Source: Bombilactobacillus folatiphilus (lineage in GTDB: Bacteria > Bacillota > Bacilli > Lactobacillales > Lactobacillaceae). Taken from it: a stretch of DNA of 64,000 bases. A program made the translations under genes and the position numbers. The DNA lies in assembly GCF_023380265.1 (NCBI RefSeq), contig NZ_CP093366.1:1178001-1242000 (forward strand). The letters are read 5' to 3'. Positions 35,798-45,350 of this stretch are shown here, piece by piece. The notes beneath the pieces were generated by a model, which worked only from the letters and a program-made list of their open reading frames with translations, was not told the DNA's origin and ran no database searches. Positions within the stretch are counted from its first letter, which is position 1, and every line of letters begins with the position of its first letter.

Positions 35798-36430
35798 TTA
35801 TTGTAACCAATGCCACGGATCATCGCGCCATCGCTGTAAGGATTCAACCTCATTCTTAGATATATCACCTAATTGTTGGGCTTGCTGCACCAATTGATGA
35901 TAACTAGTCAACGTTTTTAATGGCATCTGCGCGGCAGCAAAATTTTGCCGACTATCTGGCAATTCATAACTAAAAATAGCCGCCACTCCCAGAACTGTGG
36001 CACCTGTTTGCTGGACTGCTTTCACCGCTTTTAAGACACTGCCGCCTGTTGAAATCAAATCATCAATTAACACAACTTGATCGCTGGAATTAATCTGCCC
36101 CTCAATTTGTTGGCCTGTACCGTGATCTTTGGGCTTAGAACGCACATAACTCATCGGCAAATTCAAACGATCTGCTGCCAAAGCCGCATGCGCAATCCCG
36201 GCTGTGGCTACGCCTGCAATCACTGTCGCTTGAGGAAAATTCTGCTGAATCAAACTAGCCAAACCTTGAGCAATATGTTCACGAACCTTTGGATACGCAA
36301 TCGTTTTACGATTATCAGTATAAATCGGTGCCTGCATGTCACTGGCCCAAGTAAATGGATGTTGGGGACTAAAAGTCACTGCTTGAATCTTTAATAAATC
36401 TTGAGCAATTTGGATCGCCATTTCAGTCAT
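35798..36430 (-). CDS. pyrE: Orotate phosphoribosyltransferase
   Basis: Adds ribose-5-phosphate from PRPP to orotate, giving OMP; 210 residues. The PRPP loop is VVLIDDLISTGGS near residues 120-132; YTDNRKTIAYP near 36 and YVRSKPKDHGTG near 91 are typical. The ATG at 36430 overlaps the TGA of pyrF in an ATGA arrangement, so I use this start rather than the longer open frame. Last gene of the pyrF-pyrE pair. Confidence 0.95.
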   Translation of the reverse strand: MTEMAIQIAQDLLKIQAVTFSPQHPFTWASDMQAPIYTDNRKTIAYPKVREHIAQGLASLIQQNFPQATVIAGVATAGIAHAALAADRLNLPMSYVRSKPKDHGTGQQIEGQINSSDQVVLIDDLISTGGSVLKAVKAVQQTGATVLGVAAIFSYELPDSRQNFAAAQMPLKTLTSYHQLVQQAQQLGDISKNEVESLQRWRDDPWHWLQ

Positions 36431-37143
36431 TTTACCGCTTCCCATTCTTGTAAAATTTGGTGATACGCTGCCACGGGCGCATCTGCTTGAGTAATCGAAC
36501 GTCCCACCACTATAGCCTGACTACCTAATTGACGCGCTTTTTTTGGTGTAGCGACTCGCTTTTGGTCATCAATTACCTCATTACTCAAGCGGATTCCCGG
36601 ATTAACACACCAAAAATCAGCGCTCGTTGCTACATGAATGGCGGGATCTTCCCACGCAGAAGCAATCACACCATCTGCCCCACTTTTTTGCGCTAATTTG
36701 GCTAAATGCGTGACGGACGCTGGCAAACTCACTGCTATTTGTTGTTCTGTTTGCATTTGAGCTTGTGACGTTGAAGTCAACTGCGTCACTGCTAGCAATT
36801 TAGTCGGTGCTTGACGGACCTCTTGATTGCCACGTTGCAGACCGCGTTTGGCACTTTGAATCATTGCTTGACCACCTTGCGCGTGCACTGTCACCATCTC
36901 AACGCCTTGACGCCCTAACTGATACATCGCCTGTTCCACTGTGTGTGGGATATCATATAGTTTCAAATCCAAAAAAATTTTAATCTTACGGCGCTGTAAT
37001 TCTTGGATAATCCGCGGTCCCTCAAAATAAAATAATTCCATGCCCACTTTGACAAACAAATTGGGCTCTTGAATAAATTGATCCAAAAATGTCAAAGTCG
37101 TTTGTGCATTCGCAAAATCTAGCGCAATAATGACCGGACTCAT
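36427..37143 (-). CDS. pyrF: Orotidine-5'-phosphate decarboxylase
   Basis: Decarboxylates OMP to UMP; 238 residues, TIM barrel. The Lys-Asp catalytic array is FLDLKLYDIPHTV near 59-71; VTVHAQGG near 85 and NPGIRLS near 182 carry other family residues. A strong GGAGGTGG site precedes the ATG. Only the last two steps of pyrimidine synthesis are encoded here; the remaining pyr genes must be elsewhere. The gene is preceded by a leader hairpin with terminator form. Confidence 0.95.
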   Translation of the reverse strand: MSPVIIALDFANAQTTLTFLDQFIQEPNLFVKVGMELFYFEGPRIIQELQRRKIKIFLDLKLYDIPHTVEQAMYQLGRQGVEMVTVHAQGGQAMIQSAKRGLQRGNQEVRQAPTKLLAVTQLTSTSQAQMQTEQQIAVSLPASVTHLAKLAQKSGADGVIASAWEDPAIHVATSADFWCVNPGIRLSNEVIDDQKRVATPKKARQLGSQAIVVGRSITQADAPVAAYHQILQEWEAVK

Positions 37144-37157
37144 CTTCCACCTCCAAC

Positions 37158-37189
37158 AAAAAAAGCCGCTTAGCAGTCTGCTAAACGGC
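37158..37189 (-). promoter_or_regulatory. Leader attenuator (terminator hairpin) of pyrFE
   Basis: On the minus strand GCCGTTTAGCAG pairs with CTGCTAAGCGGC (one G-U), with seven T residues, ending about 15 bases before the pyrF ATG. There is no minus-strand gene upstream for it to terminate, as the next gene is divergent, so it must act inside the pyrF leader. I could not find the PyrR-binding loop consensus. A stretch at 37242-37251 is complementary over ten bases to the region holding the ribosome site (37150-37159). Confidence 0.6.
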
Positions 37190-37290
37190 GCAATGATTTC
37201 GTTTTTCCATTACTTTTTAGTTTCGCAGAACTAAATTAAAGTTGTTGGAAGTAAGGCTACTCTTAAATTAAACTGGTGTCAAATTAGATT

Positions 37291-37376
37291 AGGGGTTGCT
37301 ATTAATTGGCATTTGTGCCAGAATGGCAAGCAATGTAACAGAACCCTTAATAAATAAAGAATGCCCGTGAGCATTC
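37291..37376 (+). promoter_or_regulatory. Structured leader of the MFS gene
   Basis: Nested inverted repeats: AGGGGTT (37291-37297) with AACCCTT (37342-37348), GCT (37298-37300) with AGC (37329-37331), and TGGCA (37307-37311) with TGCCA (37316-37320). A second TGGCA (37324-37328) can pair with the same TGCCA, giving two exclusive folds. A last hairpin GAATGC/GCATTC (37359-37376) ends six bases before the GGAGG. It matches no riboswitch class I know. Confidence 0.4.
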
Positions 37377-37394
37377 ATTTTGGAGGAATTATTT

Positions 37395-38630
37395 ATGCAA
37401 CAACCAGTATCACACCAACCGTTAACGACGAACCAAAAGTGGACAATTGCTTCTACTTCCGCAGGCTTTGCTTTGGAGAATATGGACGTCATGTTTTTAT
37501 CATTTGCCCTCTCTTCAATTATTGCGCAACTGCATATCAATGGTTCCCAAGCCGGCTTAATTTCGTCAATTACCAATTTAGGTATGTTAGCAGGTGGTGC
37601 TTTTTTCGGCTTAATTGCGGACAAATTTGGTCGTGTGCGAACTTTTTCCTACACTATTTTTATTTTTGCCTTAGCAACCGCGGGCATGTATTTCGTTCAG
37701 AATCTAACGTGGATCTATATTTTGCGCTTTATTACCGGCATTGGTGCTGGTGGTGAATATGGTGTGGGAATTACCTTAATTGCGGAAAATTTTGCCCATC
37801 GTAAAATTGGCAAAATGACTTCTATTGCCGCTATTGGTGGGCAAATCGGTTCCATTTTAGCTGCCATTGGGGCCTCGCTGATTATTCCTGCTTGGGGTTG
37901 GCGCACTTTATTCATCTGTGGTGTCATTCCGGTGCTTTTGACTTACTTTATTCGGCGCCATTTGCACGAAAGTGCTGAATTTTTGGCAGCCCAACACAAT
38001 CAAGCCGCTGTTCAAAAGCAAGGTCATATCAGTGAACTCTTTAAAACGCCGCGTCTCACCTACCAAACCCTAGCGTTGGCCTTTATGGTGGTCGTCCAAA
38101 TTGCTGGTTACTTCGGTTTGATGAACTGGTTGCCCTCTATTATGCAAAGAAAACTTGGACTTAGTGTATCAGGTTCTTCGGTGTGGATGATTGCTACGAT
38201 TATTGGCATGAGTATTGGGATGCTGACTTTTGGCAGTATTTTAGATTACTTTGGACCGCGCAAAGCTTTCGGCATGTTTTTAATCGCTAGTGCTATTTCG
38301 GTTTTTGGTATCACTTTAGCGTTCAATGAAGCCACTTTACTAATCGCGGGCGCCATTTTGGGCTTCTTTTCTAACGGAATGTTCGGCGGTTACGGCGCCA
38401 TCATTAGCCGCTTGTACCCGACCGAAATCCGCTCTACGGCCAACAATGTGATTGTCAACGTCGGACGAGCAATCGGTGGTTTTTCTTCTGTCGTCATTGG
38501 TTTTTTGATGGATCACTACACTTTGATTGTTGTCATGACTTTTCTGGCCATTTTATACCTACTAAGTTTTCTAGTCATGCTAACAATTCCAGCCTTAAAA
38601 CACTTGGGAATCGTGAATGGTGATCGTTAA
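37395..38630 (+). CDS. MFS transporter, metabolite:H+ symporter type
   Basis: A 411-residue twelve-helix transporter of the sugar/aromatic-acid branch. The first helix bears an Asp (ENMDVMFLSF near 28), typical of the aromatic-acid:H+ symporter group; motif A is GLIADKFGRVRTFS near 76, and FITGIGAGGEYGVGITLIAE near 115 and YPTEIRSTANNVIVNVGR near 343 are standard. GGAGG eight bases before the ATG (the open frame begins earlier at a TTG). Divergent from pyrF. The substrate could be an organic acid or aromatic acid; a pyrimidine precursor is possible but only from the neighbourhood. Confidence 0.85.
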   Translation: MQQPVSHQPLTTNQKWTIASTSAGFALENMDVMFLSFALSSIIAQLHINGSQAGLISSITNLGMLAGGAFFGLIADKFGRVRTFSYTIFIFALATAGMYFVQNLTWIYILRFITGIGAGGEYGVGITLIAENFAHRKIGKMTSIAAIGGQIGSILAAIGASLIIPAWGWRTLFICGVIPVLLTYFIRRHLHESAEFLAAQHNQAAVQKQGHISELFKTPRLTYQTLALAFMVVVQIAGYFGLMNWLPSIMQRKLGLSVSGSSVWMIATIIGMSIGMLTFGSILDYFGPRKAFGMFLIASAISVFGITLAFNEATLLIAGAILGFFSNGMFGGYGAIISRLYPTEIRSTANNVIVNVGRAIGGFSSVVIGFLMDHYTLIVVMTFLAILYLLSFLVMLTIPALKHLGIVNGDR

Positions 38631-38632
38631 TT

Positions 38633-39409
38633 TTACGGCGCATTTTTGATCGTATATTTCAACGTGGCCGTATATTGCGTCGGTTTAATCGTATTCAAGG
38701 AAGACGGCACGGGCACCAACATTTTAATCAAGGAATTTCCGGCGCTATCATCAAAATTAAAAGTTTTACTGGTATAACTATCGACCGGCTGTTGATACAA
38801 AATTGTATCTTGGCCCGGTTGCAACTGGATTGGCGTGGCAGAATCGCGTTCTCGTAAATCTAGTTGTGCTTGTTGCAAACCCACAGCGTTTTGCCCATCT
38901 TGAAAAACACTCAACCCCATCAAAATTTGATACGGTACATAATAATCATTGAATTCCGGATGCGCACTGCGCTGATCGTCGACTACGACTTGGTTATCAC
39001 CGCTTTGATTGGTCAACGTTTTGCTTTCTGGAAAAATCAAATTGATTCGCCCAAAATTGAGATTCGGCAAATGGTCAAAACGCAAATAGTTATACTGGCT
39101 ATCCAAACCCAGATTTTTTTGGAGCGTGCCATTGGCGGCTACTTTAAAAGTATCGGTCAAACAATAATCCACACCATCGACGGTTTCTTCTTGATTCAAT
39201 AACAGCGCCGAATCCAAGCCAGCACCGTTTTTTGTCGGCATTTTACCTTTAATCGCTGATTTGGCAATTGCCACCGTGTAGGTTCCCGGCAACAAATTCT
39301 TAAATGCATATTTGCCGTCGGCATCAGTTTTTGCGGACGTGACATATAACTTCTTACCATTAATATCCGACACCAATCCACACGACAAAGAATTGTTGGT
39401 GGCGTCGCG
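38633..39409 (-). pseudogene. Surface protein remnant, CNA-B-like plus WxL-like 3' part
   Basis: The 3' part of a large cell-surface protein. The visible frame opens with the C-terminal half of a CNA-B/SdrD-B-like domain (TSAKTDADGKYAFKNLLPGT), then a region ending in YTATLKYTIKNAP. The latter part resembles the WxL domain of Lactobacillales surface proteins (LPNLNFGRI, VDDQR) but both Trp-x-Leu motifs are missing. No signal peptide, start codon or ribosome site belongs to it. The frame meets a stop at 39410-39412, where an oppositely oriented MFS fragment starts. Read as a 5'-truncated pseudogene. Confidence 0.7.
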
Positions 39410-40184
39410 CTACACCACGATGCAAATTGCTACCTTAATTGCCACTTTGATCGCTGGCGGACTGATTTCACTTTTTCAAGCTCATAATACAATTTACATC
39501 GTCTTAATCGTGATTTCTAGTTTATTGATGTTCAGTTTAATCGTCAATCATTCAATTCCGCAAGGTCGAATTCAGCCAAAAAAGAATCATTTATTTAATG
39601 CATTGCCCCAAAATAAACTGCTGGGCATTAGTTTATTTATTATTGTTCTTATTTTGGGCTTAACGAATGCGTTAATTGATCCCATTTTGCCTGCCATTTT
39701 GCGCGCCAATGGTTTGCCTGTTGGTCAAACCAGTTTTTGGACGACATTTTTTAGCCTCTTAACCGTCATGGGCTCACTCATTTTTCAACAGGTGCCTCTC
39801 CACAATTCTGCGGCTAAATTCTTTTTGAGCAACGAGTTAATTGTCGGGCTATTGATGGTTTTGGTCAGTTGGACTGGTCATTCTCAGATTGGGCTGTTAT
39901 TATTCTCCTTTGCCATCATGTCCATTGGCATTGCTGGATTCTTTATTTTTAAGGAAATTATGGAATATGACATGTTTCCTAAAAATGAAAGCTTTATCTA
40001 TCTGGGGATTGAGCAATCTGGTTTTTTAGTCGGCGATGCACTCGGAGCTCCGTTAGGAACCACGCTGTTTCAGCACGGTGGCACGCAAATTTTATTATTA
40101 TTGTTCGGCATCTTATCCTTTATTTGTGGTTTATCCTACTATCTGCTTTATAAAAAAATGCAAACAAAGATTGTTAACAGCTAA
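39384..40184 (+). pseudogene. MFS transporter, 5'-truncated
   Basis: The C-terminal two thirds of a major facilitator protein, about 265 residues, beginning in the middle of a helix-loop (DKELLVASRYTTMQIATL) and holding about eight helices. The first four helices are missing. No ribosome site stands before the first in-frame ATG (39420). It lies head-to-head with the surface protein remnant, and the two meet at 39384-39409. A deletion between two divergently transcribed genes would give exactly this. Probably not functional. Confidence 0.72.
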
Positions 40185-40207
40185 TCCTTATTTGCATTTT
40201 GCACTAA

Positions 40208-41500
40208 TCAAGCTTTTGCTTGCTGTTGTGCGAATAAAATTTGATCATATTTTTTGATAAAAGGCCAATAAACGACTGCTGACAATAAAATAATGACCAA
40301 TTGCCAAAGAGCTGTCCGCCACCCGCCAATCAAAAAGCCGGAGACAATCGGCGGCGTCGTCCACGGTACCATCACGCCCGAAAATAACGGCAAAATCCCG
40401 ACTTGCATCAGCAAATAACTCGCAATCCCCACAAACATTGGAAAAATCAGGAACGGCACTAATAAATAGAGATTCATCACAATGGGTGTCCCAAAAATAA
40501 TTGGTTCATTAATATTGAAGATATTTGGCAACAAGGACAATTTGCCTAATTCTTTGAGTGAAGTTGATTTCGCAAAAAAAGTCATATAAATTACTAAGCC
40601 AAAGACAATCCCCGCACCGGTCATACAAAGATAATTATCCCAAAACTGTTGCGTAAAAATATGTCCGCCGTTATTAACCGTTAATTTTTTACCAGCATCC
40701 AATAACGCTTGATTGGCTGACATATTCGATTGCAAAATCGGGGTCAAAATAGCGCCACAGATGGCACCACCATGCACACCACACCACCACAACAAAGACA
40801 TTACCAAGGACATAATAATTACGCCGCCTAACGAGTCCGTGACGTGTTGCAATGGAGTTTGAATTGCGGCATAAATGAGTTCGGCAAAACTGGTTCGTGC
40901 TAAAAATTTAAAGATGGCATAAATCACACCTGCACTAACAATCACGGCCCCACTAGGAATCAATGACATAAATGAATTGGCAACTGCGGGTGGCACACCT
41001 TCGGGTAATTTAATCCGCCAATCTTTTTTGACACAAAAACTGTAAATAAAACCACCTGCTAAACCAATAATAATGGCACAAATCATCCCTTGACCCGCGG
41101 TCCAAGTTTTAGAAATAATATTGGGGATTTGTTCACCACTTTTAGCCTTAACACTGGATGGAAGCAACATAATAAACGCGCCTAACGACGCTAAACTACC
41201 CGAAAAAGCTGAAGTTATTTGTTCATTTTTGATATACGTATATGCAATGCCCACCACGGCAAAGATGGCCATTAATGAAAACGAAGATTGATAAATCTGA
41301 TTAAACACATCACTCCAACCGCTGTGCGTAATCCACTTTGCGATCACCGGAACGGGCAAATTAGCTAACAGCAAGAACAACGACCCAATAATTAAAAACG
41401 GTAACACAAACATCATGCCATCTTTTAATGCACGAATAACTTTCGTATTTGTGAATTTCATGACGTTAGGAACTAATTTTTGATTAACAAACGTTTTCAT
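40208..41500 (-). CDS. celB: PTS cellobiose/lichenan-type EIIC permease
   Basis: Membrane EIIC component of the lactose/cellobiose PTS family, 430 residues. About ten helices, with the cytosolic NINEPIIFGTPIVMN signature near residue 336 and the SGWSDVFNQIYQSSFS region near 80. It is four bases after the GH1 gene in an operon rpiR-GH1-celB. The EIIA and EIIB subunits are not adjacent and must come from another locus, as is common in lactobacilli. Specificity is likely for aryl-beta-glucosides or cellobiose. Confidence 0.92.
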   Translation of the reverse strand: MKTFVNQKLVPNVMKFTNTKVIRALKDGMMFVLPFLIIGSLFLLLANLPVPVIAKWITHSGWSDVFNQIYQSSFSLMAIFAVVGIAYTYIKNEQITSAFSGSLASLGAFIMLLPSSVKAKSGEQIPNIISKTWTAGQGMICAIIIGLAGGFIYSFCVKKDWRIKLPEGVPPAVANSFMSLIPSGAVIVSAGVIYAIFKFLARTSFAELIYAAIQTPLQHVTDSLGGVIIMSLVMSLLWWCGVHGGAICGAILTPILQSNMSANQALLDAGKKLTVNNGGHIFTQQFWDNYLCMTGAGIVFGLVIYMTFFAKSTSLKELGKLSLLPNIFNINEPIIFGTPIVMNLYLLVPFLIFPMFVGIASYLLMQVGILPLFSGVMVPWTTPPIVSGFLIGGWRTALWQLVIILLSAVVYWPFIKKYDQILFAQQQAKA

Positions 41501-41504
41501 CTTT

Positions 41505-42923
<1,419 letters not shown>

Positions 42924-43763
42924 CTAATCACTCTTTTCTTGATCAACAGTTTGAGAAATTTTCATAATTTGTTGGTAATTGTCCACCATTTTTAATGACA
43001 TCAAGACATCAAATAAATATTGGAGTGAAGAAACATACACAATATTACTTAATTTAATAGTATTTTTAGTTGTCATAATCACAATTGTTTCATCACATAA
43101 ACGACAGATATCACGTTTGACAGAATCACAAACTACTACCAATTTATAATTTTCTTGTGCTAGTTGCTCACCAATATGATACATATGCACATTATTACCT
43201 GTATGCGTCAAAATAAACGCCAGTGGTTGATTTGATTGGTGCGCAAAAGTCTTGGCATGCATTAAGTTCAAGGCGTCGTAAGCTTGAGCATCAACACCAA
43301 TTTCTTGAAAATTTAAACAAAATATTTGTGCCAAAGGGTAATTCAAGCCATCACCATAGATTTCAACACGTTGTGCCTCATTAATTAATCGTGCCACACG
43401 CTCCAAGGTTTCCGGATTAAATAATTGCTTCGTATAATTCAAGGATTGTCGATGAAAATTTTCTACATGATTTAAAATCGTTCTTGGTGTTTCATCTCCT
43501 CGAAATGGTTGAATATTCAAATCCTGGTCCAGTTCCAACATGGTAGGTAATTCCATCGCCAACTTATATTTAAATTCCGTGTAACCACTGACGCCAGCTT
43601 TTTGACATAGTCGGACAATAGTTGAAGGACTGACAAAACTGGCTTTGGCCAATTCCTTTACTGTCATTCCCAGCACTCTTTGAGGATTGTTGTGGATAAA
43701 TTGCAGGACTGCTTGTTCTTGACCTGTCAATGTAACATTTTCCAATAATTTATTGATAATCAT
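42924..43763 (-). CDS. RpiR/MurR family regulator (second copy)
   Basis: 279 residues: N-terminal RpiR helix-turn-helix (MTVKELAKASFVSPSTIVRL near residues 33-52) and a C-terminal SIS domain (FILTHTGNNVHMY near 180). First gene of the rpiR-GH1-celB operon, so it regulates itself. AAAGGAAAG before the ATG. Its promoter holds a cre box between -35 and -10. Confidence 0.9.
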   Translation of the reverse strand: MIINKLLENVTLTGQEQAVLQFIHNNPQRVLGMTVKELAKASFVSPSTIVRLCQKAGVSGYTEFKYKLAMELPTMLELDQDLNIQPFRGDETPRTILNHVENFHRQSLNYTKQLFNPETLERVARLINEAQRVEIYGDGLNYPLAQIFCLNFQEIGVDAQAYDALNLMHAKTFAHQSNQPLAFILTHTGNNVHMYHIGEQLAQENYKLVVVCDSVKRDICRLCDETIVIMTTKNTIKLSNIVYVSSLQYLFDVLMSLKMVDNYQQIMKISQTVDQEKSD

Positions 43764-43813
43764 AATCTTTCCTTTCGGCCGTCAGGATTGATTCTCGTCC
43801 AATGAACACCGCA

Positions 43814-43843
43814 ATTATATATTGAAATCGCTTTTATTTTCAA
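43814..43843 (-). promoter_or_regulatory. Promoter with internal cre box for rpiR-GH1-celB
   Basis: On the minus strand: -35 TTGAAA (43838-43843), 18-base spacer, -10 TATAAT (43814-43819). The cre-like TGAAATCGCTTTTA (43823-43836 on the plus strand) matches TGWAANCGNTNWCA at all fixed positions but one, and sits in the spacer, where CcpA would block RNA polymerase. Inverted TTGAAA and TTTCAA also flank it and could serve the RpiR protein. Confidence 0.68.
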
Positions 43844-43971
43844 TCGAATTTAACTTTTTGACATAACGTTCCGTAAAAAGTCCTCTTTATGATTATTTCG
43901 TGGTAAATTACTCCAAAAATATACAAGATCTTATAACCTAAATCGGCTATGCTTATTAAAAAATGCAAAAT

Positions 43972-43996
43972 AAAAAGCCTATTAAATAGGCTTTTT
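43972..43996. terminator. Terminator-type hairpin in the 43.8-44.3 kb gap
   Basis: Perfect inverted repeat AAAAAGCCTAT / ATAGGCTTTTT with a three-base loop. It can stop transcription in either direction. The whole 526-base gap (43764-44289) has no credible protein gene: it holds the rpiR promoter, this hairpin, a possible small RNA (44020-44150) and the promoter of the acylase gene. Confidence 0.6.
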
Positions 43997-44019
43997 ATGC
44001 TAAAATATATAATCAGTAA

Positions 44020-44150
44020 AGCAAAAATTAAAAACAGCTGCTGTCTTAGCCTTGCCGGGCTGATAGCTGTTTTGAAAGAAATTTAAATTCGAATAGCTGT
44101 TGTCTTAGCAACTTTACTCAAGGGTTAGTGTTAGCGCACTGACCTTTTTT
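44020..44150 (+). ncRNA. Candidate small RNA with two repeat motifs and a terminator
   Basis: A TATAAT lies at 44008-44013. Downstream are a hairpin AAAACAGCT/AGCTGTTTT (44031-44073) with an inner TTAGCC/GGCTGA stem, a small hairpin GTTG/CAAC (44099-44112), and a terminator AAGG-TTAGTG/CACTGACCTT with a six-T run (44119-44150). The 15-base motif AGCTGYTGTCTTAGC occurs twice (44036-44050 and 44095-44109). No -35 box is obvious, and the strand is not certain because the first hairpin is also followed by T-runs on the minus strand. Not recognised as a known family. Confidence 0.4.
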
Positions 44151-44223
44151 CATTGTCATGAAAACACAGATTATTGTTTTGTGCATCTTTCATAATCAAA
44201 GTTGACTTTAACATAATTGCTAA

Positions 44224-44252
44224 TTGCATTCACAAAGTAGCACGCCTATAAT
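44224..44252 (+). promoter_or_regulatory. Promoter of the penicillin V acylase-like gene
   Basis: TTGCAT (44224-44229), 17-base spacer, TATAAT (44247-44252), 37 bases before the ATG. Good match to the housekeeping consensus. Confidence 0.65.
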
Positions 44253-44289
44253 TTGAACAATCAATTAAAACTTTGAATGGAGTGATTTT

Positions 44290-45291
44290 ATGATCGGTTG
44301 TAGCAGTTTTACCATGACCACTAAAGATCAAAAGCATTTTTTATCACGAACAATGGATTTCATGATGGAGATGGCCCAACAAGTAGTGTTTGTCCCCAAG
44401 AATAAGACTTTCGCCGCAGCGTACAGCGATCCCCAAACGGTCACCACTAAGCACGCCTTTTTAGGAATGGGCGATCTGCAAAATGACGTGCCAATTACGT
44501 TTGATGGTGTGAACGATGAAGGCTTAATGGGGGCAACGCTTTATTTTCCTGGCTATTGTAGCTATCAAGATGCCGCAACAGATCATACTTGGGCAGTTTC
44601 GCCAGACAAAGTTATTTCTGTTGTGCTGGGTGAAGCAACGACTTTGGCAGACGTCAAAAAATTGTTTCAGGAACAAATTACGATTGTTAATGATGCCAAT
44701 CCTACATTAAATGCTGTTTCACCACTGCATTATATTTTTTCTGACAGTACTGGCGCTAGTTTAATTGTCGAACCTCAAGCGGACGGTATGCACATTATTG
44801 ATAATTCGGTGGGTGTGATGACTAACAGTCCTGATTATCATTGGCACGAAACGAATTTGCGCAATTATCTCGCCGTAACTCCCAAGCAACATGATGATGT
44901 GGAGTTTCTCGGTAAGACTTTGAAGCCTTTTAGCCAAGGATCGGGTACTTTCGGTTTGCCCGGTGATTACACCCCGGTTAGTCGTTTTGTGCGGACTGCT
45001 TTCATGAAAAACAATGTGGAGCCTGCCGAAGACGAGAACGCTGGTGTAACTTTAGCTCATCACGTTTTAGAACCTGTCAGCATTCCTCGCGGCATCGTGG
45101 TGACACCTGATAAAACGTTTGATTACACTTGTTACAGTGCTTACATTTGTGCAGAATCGCGCAGTTACTACTATTCAACTTATGTTAATCAACGTATCAA
45201 TTGCGTGCGTTTAACACCAGAATTGATGCAAGAAACGGATTATCGTTTGTTCAAAGTCCAACCAGATGAGGATATTAATTACCTCAATTAA
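44290..45291 (+). CDS. Choloylglycine hydrolase family, penicillin V acylase type
   Basis: Ntn hydrolase of 333 residues. It starts MIGCSSF: Cys4 becomes the N-terminal nucleophile after removal of three residues, as in the Lysinibacillus sphaericus penicillin V acylase (MLGCSS) and unlike bile-salt hydrolases (Met-Cys). Counting from that Cys, Arg17, Asp20, Tyr82, Asn176 and Arg229 match the known active-site set; Tyr82 is the acylase-type residue. No signal peptide, so it acts in the cytosol. Relatives hydrolyse penicillin V or N-acyl homoserine lactones. Single gene with own promoter and terminator. Confidence 0.9.
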   Translation: MIGCSSFTMTTKDQKHFLSRTMDFMMEMAQQVVFVPKNKTFAAAYSDPQTVTTKHAFLGMGDLQNDVPITFDGVNDEGLMGATLYFPGYCSYQDAATDHTWAVSPDKVISVVLGEATTLADVKKLFQEQITIVNDANPTLNAVSPLHYIFSDSTGASLIVEPQADGMHIIDNSVGVMTNSPDYHWHETNLRNYLAVTPKQHDDVEFLGKTLKPFSQGSGTFGLPGDYTPVSRFVRTAFMKNNVEPAEDENAGVTLAHHVLEPVSIPRGIVVTPDKTFDYTCYSAYICAESRSYYYSTYVNQRINCVRLTPELMQETDYRLFKVQPDEDINYLN

Positions 45292-45303
45292 TTGATAATT
45301 TAC

Positions 45304-45350
45304 AAAAAAGACCTGCAAATTTTCCAAAAGAAAACTTGTAGGTCTTATTT
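45304..45350. terminator. Bidirectional terminator after the acylase gene
   Basis: Stem AAGACCTGCAA... / ...TTGTAGGTCTT of about 16 pairs; T-rich on both sides. Ends the acylase transcript and the men/MFS operon. Confidence 0.82.

Noticed and set aside
37141..37290. PyrR-binding element in the pyrF leader
   Set aside because: The known anti-antiterminator loop consensus could not be found, so the attenuator is described without PyrR.
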